The notes below the pieces were generated by a model. That model saw nothing but the letters and a program-made list of their open reading frames with translations, did no database searches and was not told the origin of the DNA. A DNA stretch of 64,000 nt from assembly GCA_021521415.1 (NCBI GenBank), contig JAIQDT010000001.1, positions 1,302,001-1,366,000 of the forward strand. The letters run 5' to 3'. Source of the stretch: Bidens hawaiensis. Lineage: Eukaryota > Streptophyta > Magnoliopsida > Asterales > Asteraceae. Positions 11,628-21,603 of this stretch are shown piece by piece; the stretch's first letter is position 1, and each line of letters opens with the position of its first letter. The translations under genes were made by a program, and so were the position numbers.

Positions 11628-12201
11628 GAGAATGTGGAGAATGGCGGTCCAATTATATTATTGTACATCGACAGATGCAGACTTTACTATTTTTGATGCA
11701 CAGATCTCCCAATATTGTAAATATATAAATTAGCATAAAGGGAACCATATAACATCACATATTTTGTGGTGTGCATTTGTTTGTTTCTTTTCACTCCATC
11801 AAACAGAAAAGAACCCACACACAATTTGTATTTCTGGAACAAAGAAAACCACAAACGCATTTGTTGTGGTTTGTTACAGATTGTCCTTGTATTAAATTAC
11901 CCTTAAAGTATTCAAATAGTACTTTGATATTAACCAAGTCAGATCGTAGGAATCTGCTAAAGTTGGTTTTAATTATAAAACTAAATCATTTTGATACATT
12001 AAACCCGAAATCAGATCGTTGGAATCTGTTACTGTAGTGGTTTAATCATATACGAATAAGGATTCGTTATTTATTTTTAGAACCGAGTTTTGCTGTAAAC
12101 TTTTGAAGACGGTTCTTATAAGTTTAAGAGGTTAAACTTAATTATCCAAAACCTTGTTTATACTTTGTGTATAATAAGTATTATAATCTTTAAAGGAAAC
12201 C

Positions 12202-13116
12202 ATGCCGGAAAGTCCAAAGGATAATAATGCTATTGTAATGCATAAAGAACCGGGATCATCTTTTTCGAATTTCCAATGCCCAATGTTAAAATCAACTAAC
12301 TATACAACATGGGCAATTCGAATGAAGACCATGCTGGATGCAAATGGCCTCTGGGAGATTATAGAACCCGATGAAGAAACAATAGTAGATGTCAAGAAAG
12401 ACAAATATACTATTGCCTACTTGTTTCAAACGTTACCCGAAGATTTACTCCTACAAGTTGCAGACTGTAAAACTGCAAGAGAGGTGTGGGATTCATTAAA
12501 AACCAGACATATTGGTGCAACACAAGTGCAAGAAGCACGGTTGCAAAGCATTAAGTATGAATTTGATAAATTACAAATGAAAGATGATGAGACTATTGAT
12601 TCTTTCACATTGAGACTAACAAATGTTGTTAGCAAAGCAACTAGTTGTGGTGAAAAGATTGATCAACCACGCTTGTAAGAAAAATCTTAACCTCAATGCC
12701 CGATAGGCTTTTGCATATAATTTCTTCGATTGAGCAATTTACTGATCTAAAGCAAGTAACCGTGGACGATATTATCGGGAGGCTTAACCTATGAGGAAAG
12801 GATTAAATCCAAAAGAGGAGTTGTGACCAACACTCAGGACAAACTCTTGTTCACACACCATGACAAGAATAAGGGTCATGGGAAAAATTTTGGAAATCAT
12901 GGACCAAAGAGGTTCAATACATCACGAAAGAATTGGCGTGATGGCAAGGGAAAACATGTTGATAAGGATGAAAAATCATCTCAACATTCCCATTACAATA
13001 AACCTAAGAAAACTCAAAGAGATTTGAGTTAGGTTAAGTGCTATAAATGCAAGCAGGGTGGGCATTATGCCAACACGTGTCCTCAAAGGGATCAAACACA
13101 TGATCAATCTAACTTA
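12202..13116 (+). pseudogene. gag: copia gag (capsid and zinc knuckle), broken
   Basis: The frame starts at ATG 12,202 after a GGAAACC context. The first 158 codons carry the plant copia gag fold (NYTTWAIRMKTML, LFQTLPEDLLLQVADCKTAREVWDSL). A frameshift at about 12,676 ends it early; the family sequence continues in another frame (TSMPDRLLHIISSIEQF) and returns near 12,800. A stop at 13,030-13,032 (TAG, probably from AAG) precedes a single intact zinc knuckle, CYKCKQGGHYANTC, at 13,039-13,080, the CX2CX4HX4C motif that binds the genomic RNA. Gag should build the virus-like particle; this copy cannot. Confidence 0.88.
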
Positions 13117-14166
13117 GTGGAAGAGGACGAAGAACCCACATTTTTGATGGCAGTTCTTAGTGAACATGAGATCCATCAAGAAATTTTCCTAAACGAAAAG
13201 GAAATTAAGCCTAATCTATATACATCTATCAATGAGAGTCTATGGTACTTAGACAATGGTGCAAGTAACCATGTGACTGGTAATAGAAATCATTTGAAAG
13301 AACTAGACGAAAATATCTCCGGACGAGTTCGTTTTGGTGATGGTTCGTTTGTAGATATTAAAGGGCGAGGCTCAATTCTGTTGGAATGTAAAAATAAGGA
13401 ACAGAGAATTATATCTCATGGTTACTACATTCCAAGTTTGAAAAGTAATATTCTGAGCCTTGGACAATTAACAGAAAACGGCTGTAAAGTTCTATTGGAA
13501 CGTGACTCTCTATTCCTATATGATCATAATCAACATTGCTTATGAAAGTCACACGCTCAAGGAATAGACTTTACAATATAAATCTAAAAATTGGTGAACC
13601 CGTTTGTTTATTGTCCAAATTAGATGACGAGGCGTGGCTGTGGCATGCTCGGTTGGGTTATCTGAACTTTGACGCAATAAAGTCAATGACTCATAAAAAT
13701 TTGGTTCAAGGGATTCCTCGTATTAATCATGCAAGTCAAGTCTGTGACGCATGTCTCTTGGGAAAGCACATTAGAGCCCCATTCCCGAACCTAACCAAGT
13801 TTAAATCAATTAAACCATTAGACTTGGTTTATGGAGACCTTTGTGGTCCTATATCACCACCTACTTATTCTGGAAAGAAATATATTTTCTTACTTGTAAA
13901 CGATTGTACTCGTTACATGTGGGTATATTTCTTAACTTCTAAAGATCAAGCTTTTGAAGTTTTTAGAGAATTTAAAAGGATGGTGGAAAACGAGGTTGGA
14001 ACAAAATTAAAAATGTTAAGAACTGATAGAGGAGGAGAGTTCACATCGAGTGAATTCCATCAGTTCTGTAAAGATAATGGTATAGCCAGGCAACTTACAG
14101 CACCCTATTCACCACAACAAAATGGTGTGGTGGAACGTAGAAACAGAACTATGTTATCTACTATGC
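13081..14166 (+). pseudogene. pol: copia protease and N-terminal integrase, cut by family A
   Basis: The protease box reads WYLDNGASNHVTG at about 13,240-13,278; DNG in place of DSG is common in plant copia. A one-base loss near 13,537 shifts the frame. The GAG-pre-integrase zinc segment follows (LWHARLGYLNF with later CDACLLGKH), then the integrase core: first Asp in YGDLCGP, second in LRTDRGGEF, Glu in PQQNGVVERRN. The frame ends abruptly at 14,167, where the family A LTR begins, six codons after the catalytic Glu. It continues at 23,927. Confidence 0.9.
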
Positions 14167-16511
14167 TGTAAGGCCCCGTTACCGGTGCCCTACATTTGGT
14201 GTTGGATTTACTCATAAACACAGTTCTAAATATCAGAGTTAATTAAAACATTCGCGGAATAATATAAAACATCAACAATCATTACAAACATTCATCATCT
14301 TGTCTTTAAAACATAACTTAAACATGTCTTTTAGTTCAAACCATAACAAATAGATCTTCAGATGCCAGCTTCTTTATTCTACCGCCATGTGTCCCCGCTC
14401 AAGCCAGCTGCCTCATTCTACTCACCTGCGTGCATTCTAAAAGTTAGCTACGCTGAGTGAGTTCTAGTTAATCACATAACATACAATACGAACACTTACC
14501 TTCTTTTATGCATCCAAAGACACATAATAATTACGTTACTATTTTACTTTCATCACATAACTTCATACATACATACATACATACTTTATTACTTTCATAC
14601 TATATATTTACTGTCCATTCTATCTCAGATATTACTAGAGTCTGATCCCTTCCTTTTCTATCTCAGATATTATTAGGGTCTGATCCATTTTCCTATGTCT
14701 ATCTCAGATATTATTAGGGTCTGATCCCTTTCTTGTCTATCTCAGATATTATTAGGGTTTGATCCCTCTTTACTTGTCTATCTAAGATATTATTATGGTC
14801 TGATCCCTTTCTTCTCTATCTCAGATATGATTAGGGTCTGATCATTTACTTCTTCACCGTCGTACATTCTGTCTTTACGTACTCGTAACATACATAACAT
14901 TCTTTACTCTTTCATACATATATCTATCATACACATCCATCTATCATATACATACCTACCTTGTCAATACGTGCAATATCCGAAGATGGTTCACGTACAG
15001 ACAAGCTTTCGATCACATTCAAGATATACATAATTAACATATAAATCATATATGGCGTACACTTACCATTTAAGGTAAGTGTATTAACTATCACATCGAG
15101 TATGCACACAGCCCCGAAAATATAACAAAGAAATGGGGCTAGAAACTCACCTGAATGCGGTTGCGTTCACCGTTTATAGTTAATCCTGTCTTGAGCTGTG
15201 CACGGCTAACTGTATAACATTTACATGTATCAATTTTCTCTTGCTACTCATATCGTATTTCTATCTTTATATAATCCACAACGGACGGGGGTCCGGAGGC
15301 AGCGCCCCTGGCAGCGGGGTCTAGGGGTGGCAGTCCCTAGTAGGGTCCAAGAAGCAGAGCCCTTAGCTGGGGTCGAGCTGCCAGGTCAGCTTGGAAAAAA
15401 TTTTATTTCCATTAACTGTCTTAATACATTTTCCATTAGGATTTTAATTATTTTTCTAATTCGCTATCTCATTCTCCGTGACGAATTAAGACTTATTCGT
15501 TACTGATTCGTCACCTTACATGCCTGATTCGTTAGTTGATTCATCATTCTAGTTCGTTAGATAAACATAGCGAATGATGAGTAACGAATCAACTGATTCG
15601 TTATATAAATATAACGAATTGGTCATTAACAAATCTCCTGATCTGCGGTCTGGTTTGCTGTCTTATGTAATGAATTGACCAGTAGGGAATGACCTAGTTC
15701 GCTGTTGTAATCACAACGAATTGCGAATCACCTGATTCGTTATTTTAGCGTAACGAATTGGCTCTGTCTTATCCAACCTTGACGAATTAGCCTATATTCT
15801 TATCCAGACTTTGACTCTTGGGCCAAAGTCAAAATTGTCAAGAACAATAACAGTCAACACGAACCAGATTAGCAATTCAGCCACAAATCTCAACGAAAAC
15901 ACACGAGTTTGGTATCAATCAACTCGTAATCACCTCGCCTACAAACCCTAACCACCCAAACATCCATACATTCGCGTTTAATGTGTGCGATTTATGTGTA
16001 TATATTACGGGTATTTCAAACTAACAATTAGCCTATCAAACTGTAACAGATTTTACTACGGATTAGTTCGTTGGACTCGTTTTCATCACATTCATACAGA
16101 ACTAGGACCTCCTAAATGAATCCGAGCCTATATGAATGATATATAGATATAAATGTACCTTAAACGACGCGAACTACGAACACGATCTGGTCCTTGGTGT
16201 TGTTTTGGTTCTTCACGACGACCTAGCACCAACAAGCTCGGGTTCTTGCCTTCGGATCTTGTTTCGGGTTTGTGTGTGTTTTCCAAGGTGTAGGCTATGG
16301 TGTAGAGATTTATAGAAAATGGAGAGGTTTAGGGTTTAAAGGTATTTATACTCCCTTAAGCCCATGGACCTAAGACCCATTCCATTTCTTATTTTCCATC
16401 TTCTAAAGTCCAAGCCCAACCGTCTACAGTTTGTTAACTAAACCGATAAACGACACAATATAAAATAAAAGACATTTATTTTATTATTATAATCAAAAGT
16501 AGGACGTTACA
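14167..16511 (-). repeat. Family A 3' LTR (2,345 bp)
   Basis: On the element strand it begins TGTAACGTCC at 16,511 and ends GGGGCCTTACA at 14,167. The TATA box (GAGTATAAATACC, complement of about 16,340-16,352) lies only about 160 bp from the LTR start, so U3 is short and most of the LTR is transcribed leader. That leader contains the cluster of TTCGTTA/TAACGAA motifs (15,470-15,790), a GC-rich island (15,286-15,390) and the minisatellite at 14,617-14,846. Confidence 0.93.
14617..14846 (-). repeat. LTR minisatellite, about six units of 36-40 bp
   Basis: Each unit reads TATCTCAGATATTATTAG followed by GGTCTGATCCCTT and a pyrimidine-rich spacer. Units differ by point changes and small spacer indels. 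The same array occurs in the partner LTR (about 22,052-22,262) and in the solo LTR (34,864-35,098), so it is a fixed part of the family. Confidence 0.9.
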
Positions 16512-16549
16512 AGTCTTCCCCCCTTAAAGAGGTTTCGTCCCCGAAACCT
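16512..16549 (-). promoter_or_regulatory. Family A polypurine tract with upstream hairpin
   Basis: On the element strand the sequence just before the 3' LTR is AAGGGGGGAAGACT, the plus-strand primer site. Directly upstream is a perfect hairpin AGGTTTCG-GGGA-CGAAACCT (window 16,530-16,549), overlapping the end of the integrase frame. Family B carries the same hairpin with different but still complementary stem bases. Confidence 0.8.
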
Positions 16550-17723
16550 AAGTATTACATAAACAAATTCGGGTAAACTTGTGCATCTCATCCTCAGCTT
16601 CCCAAGTAGCATCTGAACCCTTGCGATGCTTCCATATCACTTTCACTAAAGGTATAACCTTGTGACGGAGTTGCTTTTCCTTGCGGTCAACTATCTCAAT
16701 TGGTTGCTCGATGTAATTCAATTGTTCATCAACCTCAATGTCCATTAATGGCACGTGAGACGTGTCATCAGCTAGACATTTTTTCAGATGAGAAACACGG
16801 AAGGTTGAATGAATTCCTTCTAACTCTTCTGGCAATTCCAGCTTATAAGCTACTTCACCTACACGATCTATAATTTTAAACGGTCCAATGTACCTCGGAC
16901 TCAATTTCCCCCTGTTTCTAAAACGGATGATTCCTTTCCAAGGAGAAACCTTAAGCATCACACTGTCACCAACGTTGAACTCAATCGGTCGTCGCCGCTT
17001 ATCAGCATAAGACTTTTGTCTGTCTTGAGCAGCTTTCATTCTTGCTTTAATCTGATCGAACTTTGAAGATGTTTCTTGAACCACTTCTAAACTTCCCATC
17101 TCTTTCTGTCCAATCTCTCCCCAACATACCGGGGTTCTACTTCGTCTACCGTAAAGCATCTCGAACGGTGGCATACCGATACTTGAATGGTAGTTGCTGT
17201 TATAGGAGAACTCTGCTAGATGCAGATGGTCATCCCAACTTCCACCAAAATCTAAAACACAAGCACGTAGCATATCCTCAAGGGTTTGGATCGTCCTTTC
17301 AGACTGTCCATCGGTTTGAGGATGATACGCCGTACTGATATTCAATCTCGTTCCCATAGCTTCATGGAACTTCCTCCAAAATCTCGAAGTAAAACGAGTA
17401 TCTCTATCGGACACGATCGATAACGGTACTCCATGCTTAGACACAACCTCTTTTATAAACAAATTTGCTAATGTTTATGACGAGATGGCCTCTCGTATGG
17501 GCAGAAAATGAGCACTCTTGGTCAAAAGGTCCACTATCACCCAGATGGTATCATGATGCTTAGCTGTATGAGGTAGCTTAGTTATGAAATCCATGGTGAT
17601 GTGTTCCCATTTCCATTCAGGTATCTCTAGAGGCTGCATCTTTTCATAAGGTTTCTGGTGCTCTGCCTTCACTTGCAAGTAAGTTAGGCACTTACGGACA
17701 TAATCTACTATATCATTCTTCAT
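16548..17723 (-). pseudogene. pol: Family A integrase core and chromodomain-like tail
   Basis: Reading down the minus strand, 17,723-17,475 gives the end of the zinc segment and the first catalytic Asp (TMDFITKLP). A TAA at about 17,472 interrupts the frame, which then continues to 16,548. That part has the second Asp (IVSDRDTRF), the Glu ([13 protein letters not shown]), the C-terminal GPFKI and FRVSHLKKCL motifs, and a chromodomain-like end (PLVKVIWKHRKG, ATWEAEDEM). This is a near complete integrase C-terminal half with one nonsense change. The last codons overlap the conserved hairpin next to the PPT. Confidence 0.9.
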
Positions 17724-18978
17724 GCCTGGCTACCAGTAATCTCTTTTCAAATCTTGGTACATCTTCGTAGCTCCTGGATGAATCGAATACCTTGACTTGT
17801 GAGCTTCATCTAAGATTCGACCGCTGAGATCTCCATGGCGTGGGATCAACATACGGTCAAACCTAGTCTTACATGATGAGTGTTTTCCATAAACTCGTCT
17901 TTCTGACCGAAAATCCTTTCTTTCTTCACTAGCTCTTCATCTACCAAAACTTCAGACTGTACTTTGATGATTTCATCGAACAAACTTTATTTTATAATCA
18001 ACTGGTATGACTTCACTGTTGCAATGACTTCCTCATTCTTACGACTTAGCGCGTCGGCGACTACATTAGCTTTACCAGGATAGTATTTAATGTCACAGTC
18101 GTAATCCTTTATCAATTCTAACCACCTCCTCTGTCTCATGTTCAGCTCCTTCTGCTCGAAAAAGTACTTTAAACTTTTATGATCCGTATAATTTGTACAC
18201 TTAGTACCATACAGGTAATGCCTTCATATCTTTAAGGCATGCACTACTGCTGCTAGCTCTAAATCATGCATCGGATAAGTACTCCCATGAACTTTCAACT
18301 GTCTAGATGCGTAAGCTATCAACTTTCCTCGTTGCATCAACATGCAACCTACCCCACGATGCGAAGCATCCATACAAACAACCAAATCCTCGTCACCATC
18401 GGGTAAAGAAAGGATTGGAGCTTGCGTGAGTCTCTTCTTTAACTCCTGAAAAGCCTCTTCTTGAAACTTACCCCAACTGAATACTATCTACTTTCAGGTC
18501 ATACCGGTCAACAGTGCGGCTATCTTGGAGAAACCTTCGATGAATCTCCTATAGTAGCCAGCTAACCCTAGGAAGCTTCGTATATCAGTCGGATTCTGCG
18601 GAGTCTTCCAATTTTTTATCGCATCAATCTTAGCTGGGTCAACGGTAATCCCTTCATGATTAATCACGTGACCTAGAAATTTCACTCTCGCAACCAGAAC
18701 GCGCATTTCGAAAACTTAGCATACAACTTCTCTTCCTTCAGAACTTCCAATACTTCCCTCAGATGATCGGCATGATCAGACTCGCTCTTTGAATAAATAA
18801 ATATAATGTCGATGAAAATGATGACTGATTTATCCAACATTGGCCGACACACCCTATTCATCATGTCCATAAATGCTGCGGGGGCATTCGTCAGACCGAA
18901 TGACATCACGAGGAACTCGTAGTGTCCATACCGCGTTCGGAACGCTATCTTAGGGATGTCTGCTTCCTTCACCTTCAA
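17724..18978 (-). pseudogene. pol: Family A RT C-terminal part and RNase H, broken
   Basis: The segment 18,978-18,682 encodes the RT palm ([20 protein letters not shown]). The active-site box reads FIDI where the family has FIDD, so a catalytic aspartate is lost. The thumb continues at 18,706-18,494 in another frame ([29 protein letters not shown]). From 18,490 down to 17,724 RNase H and the integrase zinc region are recognisable (for example [13 protein letters not shown] and YSIHPG-type coding near 18,050 and 17,790) but are too broken for one long frame. At least three interruptions were seen. Confidence 0.82.
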
Positions 18979-19014
18979 TTGATGATAGCCTGATCTATAA
19001 TCTATTCGTGAGAA

Positions 19015-19860
19015 CTAACTTGAACCTTGCAGTTGGTCGAACAGATCATCAATCCTTGGCAAAGGATATCTATTCTTTACCGTAAGCTTATTCAACTCGC
19101 GATAGTCTATGCACATTCTCATGCTTCCATCCTTCTTCTTCACGAATAACACTGGTGCTCCCCACGGGGAAACACTTGGTCTTATAAAACCCTTGTCGAG
19201 GAGTTCTTGCAGTTGAGACATCAGTTCTTTCATCTCGGATGGTGTTAGATGGTAAGGAGCCTTTGCGACGGGCTGGGCTCCTGGTACTAAATCTATCTGA
19301 AATTCTATCTCTCGCTCCGGTGGCAACCCCGGAAGATCCTCTGGGAATACTTCTGGGTAGTCGCGCACAATAGGAACATCTTTCATTTCTTTTGTCTCGG
19401 CCGTAGCGTTGACAACATACGCCAAGTAGGCACCGCACCCTCGCCTTAATAAACCCTTGGCTTTTATCATCGAAATGACATTAAGCCCAGAACATTCCTT
19501 ATCACCATAAACCGTCACCGCACTACCATCCAAGGACTTTAACCTTATTATCCTACTCTTACACACTATCTGAGCTTCGTACTCAGACAACCAATCCATT
19601 CCCAAAACCACATCGAACCCTCCTAAGGTCATACCATACAAAGTAACAGGGAACTCATGTCCCTCTAACTCTATCTTACAGTTCTTAACCATTCTCATTA
19701 TTTTAACCGAGGTTTCACTAGCGGTTTATACTACAAAAGTTTCAGGCACTCGGCAACATTTCATTTTAGCTAATTTAATAAATGACATGGCTACGAAACT
19801 TTTGTTCGCACCTGAATCGAATAATACTGAAGCGGAAATACCGTTTACAAAAAAACGTAC
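19015..19860 (-). pseudogene. pol: Family A protease and RT N-terminal part
   Basis: The protease active site, encoded as VLFDSGA on the minus strand near 19,810-19,830, lies just after a T homopolymer where the gag frame is lost. The 19,698-19,015 frame continues with [36 protein letters not shown] and the RT fingers ([29 protein letters not shown]). It stops at 19,015 by a nonsense codon. In family A gag, protease and RT look designed as one long frame, as in other Tekay elements; the methionine at 19,698 is internal. Confidence 0.88.
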
Positions 19861-21190
19861 CTGTGACAACATTTGGAATCTGGTTGGCTTGTTCCTGGGT
19901 TAACATGTAGGCTCTGGTCCTCGGCCTAGTCTGATCCGCATCATTCTTTCCACTCCCTCCAGCTCCACCACCGGTGCATTCCTTGGCAAAATGGCCCGGC
20001 TTACCGCACTTGTAGCATGCGGGCTTTGCAGTACAATCGGGAACATAATGTCCCACCTTCCCACACTTATAACACATATTCGACCCAAGCCTGCACTCTC
20101 CTCCGTGAGCCTTACCACACTTATGACAAACATCAGATCCTTTACCCCACTTGCACTCACCACCGTGCATCTTTCCGCAGGTCTTACACGACCTCTTCTC
20201 CCACACCTTCTGCTTCTTTTCCTTGGAGTTCCACAACTGAGTACCGGGTCGTTTGACATTGACCCACTTCTTATATTTCTTCTTTTCTTCCACCACAATA
20301 TCATCCGCAGCCAGGTCTGCATAAACCATCTTTGCGAGCTTGACAACAGAGTCAAAGGTAGCAGGTTTACTTGTCCTGACTAGCGTGCGGAATTTCTGTG
20401 GCAATCCCCTCACATAACACTTGATCCTCTTAGCCTCAGTGTTAACCATATCGGGTACCAACCTAGAAATTCGGTTGAACTCGGTGGTATACTCACGATG
20501 TGTCATCGTTCCGGCTTTCAGGTTCAGAAACTTCATCTCCGCCCTCTCAACCTCGGCGTCAGCACAGAACCTCTTCATTACTAACTCCTTCAGATCCTCC
20601 CACTTCATGGATTTAATCTCGTCCCGCGTCGTCCTCTGCTCCACACTTTCCCACCAATACATTGCCTCATCTTCAAACGATTGGGTGGCATAACCGACAG
20701 CTTGATCGGGACGACACTCGCTAATGCGGATAAATTTATCCATGGCGGTTATCCATTGAAGGGTAGCGATTGCGTCTCCCAAACCAGTTAGCTTCAGCGG
20801 GTCACAACCCTTAAAGGACTTATAGTTGCAGCCACCTCGGCCCCTCTTCCTCTCATCAACTTTAACAGACCTTACCACACTCGAAGCCTCCATTTCTCCT
20901 TCATCATCTTTCCTACCACCTCCTCCCGCTCCTTCAGCTGTTATTTCACGGCCTTCAGCAGACCCCTCTGGGTTCAAGTTCTTCACTGCATTGGCTACAG
21001 CTTGTACAATAGCTGCTTGGATTAAGGGATCGAGTTGGACTCCTTCGTTGTCCTCAGGGTTTCTTCCAGCTGCGCTTCCTACAGCTCTGGTGTTGGAAGC
21101 TGTTTCTACCGAAGTTCGTTGGACACGACGAGGCCTGCCACGACGTCTAGTGCGGCCTCCTTCTCCAACAACTGCCCAAGATCCAGCCAT
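19775..21190 (-). pseudogene. gag: Family A gag with four zinc knuckles
   Basis: The frame is open from 21,214 and the best start is the ATG at 21,190, giving MAGSWAVVGEGGRTRRRGRP. The capsid part carries the retrotransposon-gag fold (AMYWWESVEQRT, LKELVMKRFCADAE, FNRISRLVPDMV). Four cysteine motifs follow in a row: two short ones, CKTCGKMHGGEC and CHKCGKAHGGEC (CX2CX3HX3C), then two canonical, CYKCGKVGHYVPDC and CYKCGKPGHFAKEC (CX2CX4HX4C). The last 30 or so residues are out of frame because of a one-base change in the T-run at about 19,850, so gag is no longer joined to protease. Confidence 0.92.
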
Positions 21191-21214
21191 CGTACTCTGG
21201 AAGGAAAAACACAA

Positions 21215-21587
21215 ACGTCATCACTCAAGGAACTATTTAGTACAAGGATAGTAAGGCTAACATGTAATAACAGTGGCCAGCTGTGATTAGCTGATCACGT
21301 TACTTTTCGTGACCTATACACTTCCTCTTATGAGTCTATTTATGCTGGTTCTACTCTAAACAGTTAATCAATCGAACAAGCAATTATTCTTACCCCTAAC
21401 ATTCACATATCCTTTCTTTAGCAATTAAAATAACATTAACATACATATTTAACCATACACTTTACCTTTACTGAGGTTGCTTGAGTGACACATGGCTATC
21501 TTGAATTGGCATCTTCTTTCTTTTCTTACTTAAATCCCATTCTCTGTTCGAGTCTAAGCATGTAGGATGCTTAAATCTCTCGAACTT
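21215..21587 (-). other. Family A leader between PBS and gag
   Basis: AT-rich non-coding sequence on the element strand between the primer site and the gag start. No extra ORF is present here, in contrast to family B, which has a 240-codon ORF in the same place. Confidence 0.7.
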
Positions 21588-21600
21588 TTCTCTGATACCA
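21588..21600 (-). other. Family A primer-binding site
   Basis: On the element strand TGGTATCAGAGA begins three bases after the 5' LTR, matching the initiator tRNA-Met 3' end over eleven bases. Confidence 0.88.
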
Positions 21601-21603
21601 ACT

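Larger units (their letters stand above)
9201..11770 (-). mobile_element. Putative Helitron-like insertion carrying gene fragments
   Basis: The copia leader is about 3.4 kb from PBS to gag, far beyond normal. At 9,201 the sequence reads ACTAGT, then within nine bases a perfect 7-bp hairpin ACGCCGC-GTT-GCGGCGT (9,215-9,231). Read on the minus strand this is a hairpin followed shortly by CTAG and a T, the layout of a Helitron 3' end. The opposite end (TC next to A) could not be fixed, so the right edge near 11,770 is a guess. Inside, the minus strand holds exon-like pieces of an organelle-targeted gene and a PPR-like motif, as expected of gene-capturing Helitrons. Confidence 0.4.

Noticed and set aside
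14540..14590. CATACATACATACATA run as a possible CRISPR-like or regulatory repeat
   Set aside because: A plain tetranucleotide repeat inside an LTR with no spacers.
15225..15506. 93-codon plus-strand frame, also at 22,650-22,931
   Set aside because: It lies antisense in both family A LTRs and is conserved only because the LTRs are copies. It spans the GC-rich island and has no domain.
19991..21286. Several plus-strand frames of 79-141 codons
   Set aside because: They are antisense shadows of family A gag, whose codon pattern and zinc knuckles are on the minus strand.
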